NCBI GenBank assembly: GCA_947460615.1
Contig: CANHHG010000009.1
Coordinates: forward strand, 1 to 51,307
Source of the DNA: Bacteroidota bacterium
GTDB taxonomy: Bacteria; Bacteroidota; Bacteroidia; Flavobacteriales; Flavobacteriaceae
Reading direction: 5' to 3'
DNA: 51,307 nucleotides
The notes beneath the pieces are model-generated. The model saw only the letters and a program-made list of their open reading frames with translations. It had not been told where the DNA came from and ran no database searches. This document shows positions 18,868 to 26,240 of this stretch, piece by piece; the stretch's first letter is position 1; every line of letters starts with the position of its first letter. A program made the position numbers and the translations under genes.

Positions 18868-20231
18868 TATTCTTTTCCTACTCTTTCTTGCTCGATTTTT
18901 TCAGCTAATCTTTTTTCTATTATTGGGGTAATCAATGTTTTACGTGGGTTAACTTTCACAAAAGGAAACAATTCTAAATCGTGTTTCATTTTGTCCTCTT
19001 TGTTTGGATATTTGTTAGTTCCCAATAAAACTTCTTTTCCTGAATCGAACAATTCTTGTTCTTTATCAGCGCTTTCTTGAATTTTTCTTTTTATAATTCC
19101 CTCCTTTAATTGTTTCAAAAAACCTCCATTTGCTTCTATATCTTTGAATAAAATTAACGCTTTTTCAGCCAATTGATAGGTCAAGCTTTCAATATAATAA
19201 GTGCCATCGGCAGGATTATTCACTTTGTCGAAGTAGCTTTCATTTTTTAAAATGAGCAGCTGATTTCTTGCAATTCTATCACCAAATTCATTGTCTTTAT
19301 GATACAAAGCATCGTAGGGAAGATTAGCAATTGCATCGGCACCACCAATTATAGCTGACATGCATTCGGTTGTTGTACGCAACATATTCACATTGTAATC
19401 GTAAATTGTTTTGTTTCTTTTTGTTGGTGTTACAACCAAATGACACTCTAAATTTGGGTTGTACTCTTTAGCAATACTATTAAATAAAATTCTGTAAGCT
19501 CGCAATTTTGCAATTTCAAAAAAGTAGTTGGTTCCAACAGAAATTCTAAACACTATAGGTTGGTTGATTGTTGAAATGCGATTTAAATATTCGTTGGCAT
19601 GAGCCAGAGCGTATGCTAATTCCTGGACCATATTGGCACCAGCATTTTGGTATAAAGAACTATTAATACTTATTATTGAGCTATTTGAAATTAGTTTTGA
19701 AATAGTATTTATAGATTCAAAATTGTCTTTTTCTTGGGATTTAAACCAATTTCCTTCTTTAGCTAATTGTCCAATAGGATCAAGATTACAATATATTTTT
19801 GCGTTTCTTAATTTTGAAATGGTTTCAATTTTTGAAATGTATTCTTTTGATATGAAATTAAGGTTAAAGTAAATTTCATTTGTTTCTAAAGGAAGTTTTT
19901 CTAAAAGTTTAGCTATATCAATTGATTCATTTTCAATGGTAAAAATAATACTATCTGCTCCACGTTCAATTGATTCTAAAGCTCTTTCAATTGATTTTTC
20001 TAGATCGAATACAAAGATGTTTTGGCAAATTTTAAACCCGTTTGTTTTTGAGGTAATGGGTAATTTATCTTGTAAGTCTTCCTGGTTATAAAATGGTTTT
20101 ACCTTAATATTCTCCGGAGAATTCCAAATTAGGCTGTCATTATAATCTTCCCCTTTAAGTTCAAATTGTATTTTTTGTTTCCACTGTTTGGAGGAAATTG
20201 GATCAAAATCAGAAAATAACGACTTTTTCAT
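18867..20231 (-). CDS. mutA: methylmalonyl-CoA mutase small subunit, short form
   Basis: The non-catalytic partner of the mutase heterodimer. It keeps the mutase fold ([74 protein letters not shown]) but lacks catalytic residues. At 454 residues it stops where the degenerate B12-like domain of the ~600-residue Propionibacterium subunit would begin. This short form is, to my knowledge, usual in Flavobacteria, and the ORF is intact, so it is not a truncation by mutation. It starts 2 nt after the FtsB-like gene and overlaps mutB by one base, so the three form one operon. Confidence 0.94.
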   Translation of the reverse strand: MKKSLFSDFDPISSKQWKQKIQFELKGEDYNDSLIWNSPENIKVKPFYNQEDLQDKLPITSKTNGFKICQNIFVFDLEKSIERALESIERGADSIIFTIENESIDIAKLLEKLPLETNEIYFNLNFISKEYISKIETISKLRNAKIYCNLDPIGQLAKEGNWFKSQEKDNFESINTISKLISNSSIISINSSLYQNAGANMVQELAYALAHANEYLNRISTINQPIVFRISVGTNYFFEIAKLRAYRILFNSIAKEYNPNLECHLVVTPTKRNKTIYDYNVNMLRTTTECMSAIIGGADAIANLPYDALYHKDNEFGDRIARNQLLILKNESYFDKVNNPADGTYYIESLTYQLAEKALILFKDIEANGGFLKQLKEGIIKRKIQESADKEQELFDSGKEVLLGTNKYPNKEDKMKHDLELFPFVKVNPRKTLITPIIEKRLAEKIEQERVGKE

Positions 20232-20233
20232 AT

Positions 20234-20566
20234 TTATTTATTTAGAGTATCTCCTTCATATTCAACTATATAAATATCCTCATTTCCTCTTTTCATATAA
20301 TATTTCTCACGCGCATATTTTTCAACTTGGTCTTGATTTTTCAGTAGTTTAACACTCTGATTGTCTTTTTTTATTTCTTCTTGATAATATTTTTTATTGT
20401 CCTGCAACTCATTAATTTGTTTGTTGAGCTGTCTTTGGTCCATATAAGAATAATTGTCTAGAAAGAGCATCCAAACACCAAAAAGTAGGGAAATTAAAAG
20501 GTACTTATTACTCACAATTTTGAGCCAAGGTTTTTTTTGTGTAGTTTCTTCTGACGGATTTTCCAT
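20234..20566 (-). CDS. FtsB/DivIC-like septum formation initiator protein
   Basis: A 110-residue bitopic membrane protein: a cytoplasmic N-terminus of about 20 residues, one TM helix (YLLISLLFGVWMLFLDN), then a periplasmic coiled coil (LNKQINELQDNKKYYQEEI) and a conserved tail with VEKYAREKYYMKRGNEDIY. This matches the FtsB/DivIC family, which joins FtsL and FtsQ/DivIB in the division complex. FtsB and DivIC cannot be told apart by sequence alone here. It sits 2 nt ahead of mutA and 102 nt behind udk, so a division gene leads the mutase operon. Confidence 0.9.
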   Translation of the reverse strand: MENPSEETTQKKPWLKIVSNKYLLISLLFGVWMLFLDNYSYMDQRQLNKQINELQDNKKYYQEEIKKDNQSVKLLKNQDQVEKYAREKYYMKRGNEDIYIVEYEGDTLNK

Positions 20567-20605
20567 AGTAATTATTAATGTATTTTAGCCGTGAAGGAAG
20601 CGATA

Positions 20606-20645
20606 AACCACGTTATGACCAGCGTGATTAATAGTTCCAAAATTA
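20606..20645 (-). promoter_or_regulatory. promoter and hairpin leader of the FtsB-like/mutAB operon
   Basis: On the minus strand TAATTTTG (20645-20638) is a perfect -7 box, followed in the leader by the stem AATCACG (20629-20623) and CGTGGTT (20612-20606) around a 10-nt loop. The stem has seven pairs including one T-G. No -33 TTG at the right spacing was found. Confidence 0.45.
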
Positions 20646-20668
20646 ATGGTATAAAAATAATGAAAATT

Positions 20669-21286
20669 TTATAAAATCCTTTGATTAATTACCGCTCTTA
20701 CTACATCAATAGCAACAGTATTGTACTTATCGTTTGGAATAATAATATCGGCGAATGCTTTTGTAGGTTCAATAAACTGCTCGTGCATTGGTTTTAGAGT
20801 AGTTTGATAACGACTTAGCACTTCGTCCATGTCTCTTCCACGCTCTGCAATATCACGTCTCAATCTTCTAATTAAACGTTCATCAGAATCGGCATGTACA
20901 TATATTTTTACGTCAAAAAGTTCTCTTAATTCGGCATTGGCAAGGATTAATATTCCTTCAACAATCATTACTTTCCGAGGATGAGTGAAAACAGTATCAT
21001 CGGTTCTATTGTGAGTTACAAAAGAATAAACGGGTTGATTGATGTTATTTCCTACTTTTAATTCCTTGAGATGGGCTACTAAAAGTTCAAAATCGATGGC
21101 TCTTGGATGGTCAAAATTAATAAGGGAACGTTCTTCGAAGCTTAGATTATGATTTTCTTTATAATAAGAATCCTGGGATATAATTCCCACTTCGGTTTCT
21201 GGTAATTCATTCATTATTTGATGTACCACGGTAGTTTTTCCGCTTCCTGTGCCGCCAGCGATTCCAATTATTAACATAGATTTCAT
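20669..21286 (-). CDS. udk: uridine kinase
   Basis: Phosphorylates uridine and cytidine in pyrimidine salvage. The 205-residue protein has the P-loop GIAGGTGSGKTTVVHQI, the substrate segment SQDSYYKENHNLSFEERSL, NFDHPRAIDFELL, VEGILIL and the lid RLIRRLRRDIAERGRD, all as in bacterial Udk. MLIIGIAGG at Met4 could also be the start; the difference is three residues. A -7 box (TATTTTTG, 21304-21297) precedes it. Confidence 0.96.
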   Translation of the reverse strand: MKSMLIIGIAGGTGSGKTTVVHQIMNELPETEVGIISQDSYYKENHNLSFEERSLINFDHPRAIDFELLVAHLKELKVGNNINQPVYSFVTHNRTDDTVFTHPRKVMIVEGILILANAELRELFDVKIYVHADSDERLIRRLRRDIAERGRDMDEVLSRYQTTLKPMHEQFIEPTKAFADIIIPNDKYNTVAIDVVRAVINQRIL

Positions 21287-21296
21287 TTTAGTTAAG

Positions 21297-21304
21297 CAAA
21301 AATA
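21297..21304 (-). promoter_or_regulatory. -7 element of udk
   Basis: TATTTTTG on the minus strand lies 10 nt before the ATG at 21286, which makes the leader very short. Confidence 0.45.
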
Positions 21305-21344
21305 ACATTTTATATTATGAAATTAATAATTTGAGTTGAGTTTT

Positions 21345-22139
21345 CTAACTAAATTTCAATCTTACAAAAACGTGTTTAATTCCTTTTTTGTCGGAATCTC
21401 GTTCATCTATTTCTAGAATATCGGTTAGGGATTTTAGCAAGGGAGTAAGTTTGGTATACCCATAATTTCTTGGATCGAATTCGGGTTTTTTCTTTACTAT
21501 TAAATTTCCAACATCACCTAGAAAAGCCCAACCGTCGTCGTCACAAATGGCTTCTATGGTGGCTTCTATTAATTCTATGGTTTGTAAATCGATTTTTTGA
21601 ACGACTTCTTTTTCGACCATTTCTTTTTCTGGAATTCCTTTTTCAACGATTTTTTTATTATCGGTAGGAGCTGTTTTTGGTGCTTTCTTTTTCACTGCAC
21701 CTTGCAAAACCTCAATATATATAAATCGGTCACAGGCTACAATAAAGGAGTTTGGCGTTTTCTTTTCTCCCATTCCTATTACTTTCATGCCTGATTCTCG
21801 AAGTCGGATCGCGAGACGTGTGAAGTCGGAATCGCTAGATACAATACAAAAACCATCTACTTTATCGGAATAAAGTAAATCCATGGCATCGATAATCATG
21901 GCGGAATCGGAGGAGTTTTTTCCAACTGTATAACTGTATTGTTGAATTGGGGTGATGGCGTGTTCTAATAAAACTGATTTCCAACCGTTGGCATTGGGTT
22001 TGGTCCAATCGGCATAAATTCTTTTAGTTGTAGGGGTTCCGTATTTCGCTATTTCCTCCATCATCCCTTTTACATTACTGTAGGGTATATTATCAGCATC
22101 GATTAATACGGCAATTTTTAGTTCTTTATTTTGAGTCAT
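21345..22139 (-). CDS. NYN domain (PIN-like) protein with C-terminal OST-HTH/LOTUS domain
   Basis: A putative RNase or RNA-binding protein of 264 residues. The NYN domain (about 8-150) shows the acidic-site motifs KIAVLIDADNIPY, KRIYADW, IDAMDLLYS and FCIVSSDSDFTRLAIRLRE. A charged Lys/Glu linker (~155-185) leads to a LOTUS/OST-HTH domain (about 190-264: GWAFLGDVGNLIVKKKPEFD, YGYTKLTPLLKSL), a fold that binds RNA in animal germ-line proteins. The frame opens at a TTG at 22181, but the -7 box TACCTTTG at 22196-22189 puts transcription start there, so the ATG at 22139 is preferred. It is single, with udk downstream on the same strand. Its physiological RNA target is unknown. Confidence 0.88.
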   Translation of the reverse strand: MTQNKELKIAVLIDADNIPYSNVKGMMEEIAKYGTPTTKRIYADWTKPNANGWKSVLLEHAITPIQQYSYTVGKNSSDSAMIIDAMDLLYSDKVDGFCIVSSDSDFTRLAIRLRESGMKVIGMGEKKTPNSFIVACDRFIYIEVLQGAVKKKAPKTAPTDNKKIVEKGIPEKEMVEKEVVQKIDLQTIELIEATIEAICDDDGWAFLGDVGNLIVKKKPEFDPRNYGYTKLTPLLKSLTDILEIDERDSDKKGIKHVFVRLKFS

Positions 22140-22188
22140 TGTTAATGAATTATTATTGTAATCGATCTTGGTTAAGAGCAATTTTGAT

Positions 22189-22196
22189 CAAAGGTA
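22189..22196 (-). promoter_or_regulatory. -7 element of the NYN-LOTUS gene
   Basis: TACCTTTG on the minus strand, a perfect TAnnTTTG. It lies 50 nt before the ATG at 22139, which decides that start over the TTG at 22181. Confidence 0.55.
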
Positions 22197-22223
22197 CGAT
22201 GTTTCTTGTTTAAACGGATGTCC

Positions 22224-22291
22224 TAGCCCAGATAGAAATGGAAATCCCGTGCTTTTGAGCGCGGATTGTAATGAATAGCTGGAAATAGCTC
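22224..22291 (+). repeat. flavobacterial structured intergenic repeat, copy B
   Basis: This 68-nt element begins AGCCCAGATAGAA and ends GGAAATAGCTCC plus an A-run. Against copy A the outer stem changes from CCTG/CAGG to CCAG/CTGG, a compensated swap. The inner hairpin is CCGTGCT (22246-22252), TTTG, AGCGCGG (22257-22263), with a G-T pair of copy A now G-C and a C-G pair now T-G. It lies between the divergent NYN gene and the SPT-like gene, upstream of the latter's -7 box. Confidence 0.75.
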
Positions 22292-22334
22292 CAAAAAAAA
22301 TATAATTTTAATCTTTTATTAAGGTATAAATATT

Positions 22335-22342
22335 TATTTTTG
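22335..22342 (+). promoter_or_regulatory. -7 element of the SPT-like gene
   Basis: TATTTTTG fits TAnnTTTG and lies 35 nt before the ATG at 22378. No TTG at proper spacing is visible. Confidence 0.45.
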
Positions 22343-22377
22343 CGAGATAGTTAGATTATTAAAATTTCAAATACAAG

Positions 22378-23640
22378 ATGGTAAAAGATTTATTCGAAAG
22401 AATTCAAAAAAATAAGGGTCCATTAGGAAAATGGGCTTCACAAGCTGAGGGATATTATGTTTTTCCAAAATTAGAAGGGGAATTGGGGCCGAGAATGAAG
22501 TTTCAAGGCAAAGATATTTTGAATTGGAGTTTGAATGATTATTTAGGTCTTGCCAATCATCCAGAGGTTCGTAAAGCCGACACTGACGCGGCAATTGAGT
22601 ATGGTGCAGCCTATCCTATGGGTGCTAGAATGATGAGTGGTCATACGAATTATCACGAACAATTAGAGCGAGAATTGGCCGAATTTGTAATGAAGGAATC
22701 GGCTTATTTATTGAATTTTGGTTACCAAGGAATTATGTCAACTATAGATGCTTTGGTGACTAGAAATGATGTGATTGTTTATGATGTTGATGCTCACGCT
22801 TGTATTATTGACGGGGTGAGATTGCACAGTGGAAAGCGTTTTACCTACAGACACAATGATGTGGAAAGTATGGAGAAAAACTTGGAGCGTGCTACTAAAT
22901 TAGCAGAAACTACTGGTGGTGGAATTTTATTTATTACCGAAGGAGTTTTTGGAATGCGTGGCCAACAAGGAAAATTGAAGGAAGTGGTTGCCATGAAAAA
23001 GAAATACAATTTCCGATTGCTTGTTGACGATGCACATGGTTTTGGAACTCTTGGAAAAACGGGAGCTGGAGCAGGTGAGGAGCAAGGAGTTCAAGATGGA
23101 ATAGATGTTTATTTTTCTACGTTTGCAAAATCGATGGCTAATATTGGGGCTTTTGTGGCTGCCGATAAAGAAATTATCGATTACTTAAAATACAATTTAC
23201 GTTCACAAATGTTTGCTAAAGCATTGCCGATGATTCAAACGGTAGGTTCTTTAAAAAGGTTGGAATTACTACGTAATTCACCTGAAATTAAAGATAAATT
23301 GTGGGTAAACGTGAATGCATTGCAAAATGGATTAAAGGAAAAAGGATTTAATATTGGAGATACCAATACATGTATTACGCCAGTTTACCTTGAAGGAAGT
23401 ATTCCTGAAGCGATGGTTATGGTAAACGATTTGAGAGAGAATTATGGAATTTTCCTTTCAATTGTAGTTTATCCTGTGATTCCTAAAGGCATTATTTTAT
23501 TGAGAATGATTCCTACTGCCTCGCATACTTTGGCCGATGTGGATGAAACGTTAACTGCATTTGAAGCTATTAGAGAGAAATTAGAAAACGGAACGTATAA
23601 AGAAATCGCTGAAAAAACGACGGTTAATTTAGACGCTTAG
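22378..23640 (+). CDS. serine palmitoyltransferase-like alpha-oxoamine synthase (candidate cysteate/serine acyltransferase)
   Basis: A PLP enzyme of the alpha-oxoamine synthase family that condenses an amino acid with an acyl thioester. The 420-residue protein has the substrate segment SLNDYLGLANHPEV, AAYPMGARMMSGHTNYHEQLE, the cofactor motif LLVDDAHGFGTLGKTGAGAG and the Schiff-base lysine K251 in STFAKSMANIGAFVA. It is longer at the C-terminus than BioF or Kbl, and no biotin or threonine gene is near. In Flavobacterium, close relatives make the sphingoid base of sulfonolipids (capnine, from cysteate), and in Bacteroides the homologue is serine palmitoyltransferase. The convergent GNAT-fold gene 52 nt downstream supports a sphingolipid/sulfonolipid role. 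Whether serine, cysteate or glycine is used cannot be read from the sequence. Confidence 0.85.
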   Translation: MVKDLFERIQKNKGPLGKWASQAEGYYVFPKLEGELGPRMKFQGKDILNWSLNDYLGLANHPEVRKADTDAAIEYGAAYPMGARMMSGHTNYHEQLERELAEFVMKESAYLLNFGYQGIMSTIDALVTRNDVIVYDVDAHACIIDGVRLHSGKRFTYRHNDVESMEKNLERATKLAETTGGGILFITEGVFGMRGQQGKLKEVVAMKKKYNFRLLVDDAHGFGTLGKTGAGAGEEQGVQDGIDVYFSTFAKSMANIGAFVAADKEIIDYLKYNLRSQMFAKALPMIQTVGSLKRLELLRNSPEIKDKLWVNVNALQNGLKEKGFNIGDTNTCITPVYLEGSIPEAMVMVNDLRENYGIFLSIVVYPVIPKGIILLRMIPTASHTLADVDETLTAFEAIREKLENGTYKEIAEKTTVNLDA

Positions 23641-23659
23641 TTTTAAAAAGTTTAAAGTT

Positions 23660-23694
23660 AAAATCCATTCGTTTTTGCGAATGGATTTTTTTTT
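23660..23694. terminator. bidirectional terminator between the SPT-like and GNAT genes
   Basis: AAATCCATTCG, a short T-rich loop and CGAATGGATTT form an 11-bp stem followed by a T-run on the plus strand. The distal end overlaps the stop codon of the convergent gene. Confidence 0.85.
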
Positions 23695-24811
23695 ATAAAT
23701 CTTTTATAAAAGTTTTTCTTCTGCAAATGACTTTAGGGTCAAAGTTTTTCCAAAGCAATTGTATGGCGATATTGTCAGCTAATTCAGGTGTTCGAATGCA
23801 ATTTTGAATACCTTTTTTGGTGAAAGTGGAATGGTATTCTTTAAAAATGATAGCATGTACCCCTTTATTTTGGTAGTCGGGATGAACTCCAATAAGATAA
23901 AAAGTAACGTCTTTACTATTTTTTCTAGCATTTAATAAATGAAATAATCCAAAGGGAAACAATTTACCGTTTGCTTTTTGTAAAGCAGTTGAAAAGCTAG
24001 GCATTACAATTGCGAAGGCAACCAAATTTTGATTTTTGTCTTCCACAAATTTGATGTATTCCGGATTGATAAAGCTGATGTATTTTTTCTTAAAATAGGC
24101 CTTTTGAATTTCTGTAATTTCTACAAAAGAAGCCAATTTTGCATAAGAATAATTAAACAAATCAAACATTTTATCAACATAGGGAAGAATATCTTTTGTT
24201 TTAGTAAAACTTAGCGCATTAAGTTGGTAGCGTTTTTTTATCAACTCTTGTGCTTTGTCGAATTGTTCTACTTTGACATTGGCAAATGGGAATTGATGTT
24301 CTAAATATTCTTTTTCAGTTTTGAATCCTAATTTTTGAAAATGTTCCGCGTAATAAGGGTGGTTGTACCAGGTAATCATGGTTCCGATTTGGTCAAAACC
24401 TTCAGTTAATACGCCCACTTTATCCAGATTTGAAAAACCCATCGGGCCTTCAATATTTTCTAAACTATTTTTTTTACCTAATTCAACTACTTTTTCAAGC
24501 AACATTTTGGTCACTTCAATATCATCAATTACATCAAACCATCCAAATCGAACTTTTTTCTTTTGTTGGTTTTTTACTTCGTTCCAATTGATAATTGCGG
24601 CAATTCTTCCCACAATTTTATTGTTTCTATATGCCAAATAAAAGAAGGCTTCTGCATTTTCAAATGTTGGATTTTTAATTTTATCAAAGGTCTCTAATTC
24701 ATCTGCGATAATAGGTGGCACCCAGTATTTATTATCCTTATATAATGAAAATGGGAATTTGATATAATCCGTAAGTTCTTTCTTGGAAATGGCCTCTTTA
24801 ATTGTAATCAT
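23693..24811 (-). CDS. GNAT-fold N-acyltransferase, candidate bacterial ceramide synthase
   Basis: A 372-residue protein with a GNAT fold: an N-terminal part with FYLAYRNNKIVGRIAAI, the family block IEGPMGFSNLDKVGVLTEGFD followed by WYNHPYYAEHF, and a C-terminal acyl-CoA-binding segment IGVHPDYQNKGVHAIIF. The length and the GPMGFS...EGFD block are unlike small acetyltransferases. They resemble the family that includes the bacterial ceramide synthase found beside spt in Caulobacter. Position, convergent to the SPT-like gene, makes N-acylation of a sphingoid or sulfonolipid base the most likely role; this is inference. It is 6 nt downstream of the barrel gene on the same strand, so the two are probably one transcript. 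Confidence 0.8.
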   Translation of the reverse strand: MITIKEAISKKELTDYIKFPFSLYKDNKYWVPPIIADELETFDKIKNPTFENAEAFFYLAYRNNKIVGRIAAIINWNEVKNQQKKKVRFGWFDVIDDIEVTKMLLEKVVELGKKNSLENIEGPMGFSNLDKVGVLTEGFDQIGTMITWYNHPYYAEHFQKLGFKTEKEYLEHQFPFANVKVEQFDKAQELIKKRYQLNALSFTKTKDILPYVDKMFDLFNYSYAKLASFVEITEIQKAYFKKKYISFINPEYIKFVEDKNQNLVAFAIVMPSFSTALQKANGKLFPFGLFHLLNARKNSKDVTFYLIGVHPDYQNKGVHAIIFKEYHSTFTKKGIQNCIRTPELADNIAIQLLWKNFDPKVICRRKTFIKDL

Positions 24812-24817
24812 AAACTA

Positions 24818-25774
24818 TCATTTAGGAGCAGGAACTTCGTCAAGACGTTTTTTATCTTTTGATTTATCTTTTCCCTTTTTATCTTTTTTAGATTTTTCTT
24901 CTGGAGCACGAAGTAAAATTTCAGTATAATTTTCATCAAAACGCCATGATATTCCAATTCCTCCAACCAATATTGAAGGGGTATTTTTAAAATTTACACC
25001 AAAATTTGCATCAATTTGAATATTCTCTTGAATTAAATAGGCTGCACCGCCACGGAGCACATTGTCTGCATAATAATCACTTATGTATCCTTGAGTTTCA
25101 ATAAATCCGATCCATTCCGGATTGAAACCACGAGTAAGTGTTACGATGTAACCATAAGATGGAAATTCTGTTTCTATTTTATCTGCGATAATATTAGTAA
25201 CCAATACGGATTTTCCAAATTGATTTTGAGTAACCAGCATTGATTTTGGGCTTATTTTTGGATCCGAAGGAAATGAAAATTCATTGTTAGTAAGATTTAA
25301 ATTCATACCAGCATAAATTCCAATTGCGGGTAGTAAACTTCTAAATTTAAATTTATGATTGTTCTTCCAACTTTTTGTATCCACTTCTGCAACATAATTT
25401 TTATTCGGATCATAAATTAAATATTTAGCCCCTAAAATAGATTGTTTGAAAGCTTTCCTATTATAATTATCATAATAACTTTCATAATTGTCATTTTGAT
25501 ACTGTAAATCAATAATGAATTCTAATTGCTCAAAAATGGCACCATATCTTAAACTTAAATCGGTTCCCATTCCTTTTGCTTGGTATTCTAGAAAATCGTG
25601 TTTTTCATTTATTCCATATACTCCTAATTCCGCTTGAATTACTGTTTTTCCTACAGAAAAAGCAGACATCGATTTACCAGGGCGATTGGAATTAATAACA
25701 TCAGTATATTGAGCATTTAAGTTTGAAAAAGAAAAATGGGCCAATAAAATCAATAGGACAGTAATTCGATTCAT
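24818..25774 (-). CDS. outer-membrane beta-barrel protein (MetA-pathway phenol degradation-like)
   Basis: A 318-residue exported protein: signal peptide ending near SNLNAQ, then NRPGKSMSAFSVGKTVIQAELGV. Amphipathic strands alternate throughout (GTDLSLRYGAIFEQLEFIID, FGKSVLVTNIIAD, YGYIVTLTRGFNPEWIGFIE, VNFKNTPSILVGGIGISWRF), the pattern of the transporter family grouped under phenol meta-degradation barrels. The last 40 residues are a Lys/Asp-rich tail (KKDKKGKDKSKDKK) after the barrel, which is unusual because barrels normally end in an aromatic residue. It shares a transcript with the GNAT gene and could serve envelope lipid handling, but this is only positional. Confidence 0.75.
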   Translation of the reverse strand: MNRITVLLILLAHFSFSNLNAQYTDVINSNRPGKSMSAFSVGKTVIQAELGVYGINEKHDFLEYQAKGMGTDLSLRYGAIFEQLEFIIDLQYQNDNYESYYDNYNRKAFKQSILGAKYLIYDPNKNYVAEVDTKSWKNNHKFKFRSLLPAIGIYAGMNLNLTNNEFSFPSDPKISPKSMLVTQNQFGKSVLVTNIIADKIETEFPSYGYIVTLTRGFNPEWIGFIETQGYISDYYADNVLRGGAAYLIQENIQIDANFGVNFKNTPSILVGGIGISWRFDENYTEILLRAPEEKSKKDKKGKDKSKDKKRLDEVPAPK

Positions 25775-25796
25775 TTATTTACTTCTTTATTTTATT

Positions 25797-25804
25797 CAAA
25801 TGTA
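25797..25804 (-). promoter_or_regulatory. -7 element of the barrel/GNAT operon
   Basis: TACATTTG on the minus strand, a perfect TAnnTTTG, 22 nt before the ATG at 25774. Confidence 0.5.
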
Positions 25805-25870
25805 CCATATTTTATTATTTATTTAAGAATCATATTTTAAAATTCTCTCGTAATTTGTAAAATGATTTAT

Positions 25871-25878
25871 TAATTTTG
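25871..25878 (+). promoter_or_regulatory. -7 element of the DUF4834 gene
   Basis: TAATTTTG lies 18 nt before the ATG at 25897. The nearest TTG (25855-25857) is only 13 nt upstream, shorter than consensus. Confidence 0.45.
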
Positions 25879-25896
25879 TACAAAATATATTTATAG

Positions 25897-26163
25897 ATGG
25901 AAATGGCTTCTTTCTCAGGTTTTATTGAAACTTTATTTTACATATTATTCTTTTATTATGTATTTAAATTTTTGGCACGTTTATTTTTACCATACATGGT
26001 GAAAAAAGTAGTTGAAAAAGCGGGGCAAAATTTTCAGCAGCAATATCAAAACCAACAAAATCAAAGCCCTACACAAGATCCAAACCCTGGAAATCCTTCT
26101 GATTCAAAACCTCGCGAAAATAAAAAGGTAGGGGAATATGTTGATTTTGAGGAAATAGAATAA
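25897..26163 (+). CDS. DUF4834 family membrane protein
   Basis: A small 88-residue protein with an N-terminal hydrophobic segment (FIETLFYILFFYYVFKFLARLFLPYM), a Gln/Asn/Pro-rich low-complexity middle (QQQYQNQQNQSPTQDPNPG) and a conserved acidic end KVGEYVDFEEIE. This is the DUF4834 pattern of Bacteroidetes, with unknown function. It precedes yfhO by 77 nt on the same strand. Met3 is an alternative start. Confidence 0.85.
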   Translation: MEMASFSGFIETLFYILFFYYVFKFLARLFLPYMVKKVVEKAGQNFQQQYQNQQNQSPTQDPNPGNPSDSKPRENKKVGEYVDFEEIE

Positions 26164-26240
26164 TCACATCACGATTTGATTTCATAAATTCCTGTATGTT
26201 TGATTTATTTTTTACTTTTACAAACATCTAAAAATAAAAA

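Noticed and set aside
21345..22139. Phage defence system around the NYN nuclease
   Set aside because: Neighbours are udk and lipid genes; no partner ATPase, methylase, toxin-antitoxin or mobile gene is present.
22140..22181. Extended N-terminus of the NYN-LOTUS protein from a TTG
   Set aside because: The -7 box at 22196-22189 would place transcription start at or next to this TTG, and the NYN fold starts after the ATG at 22139.
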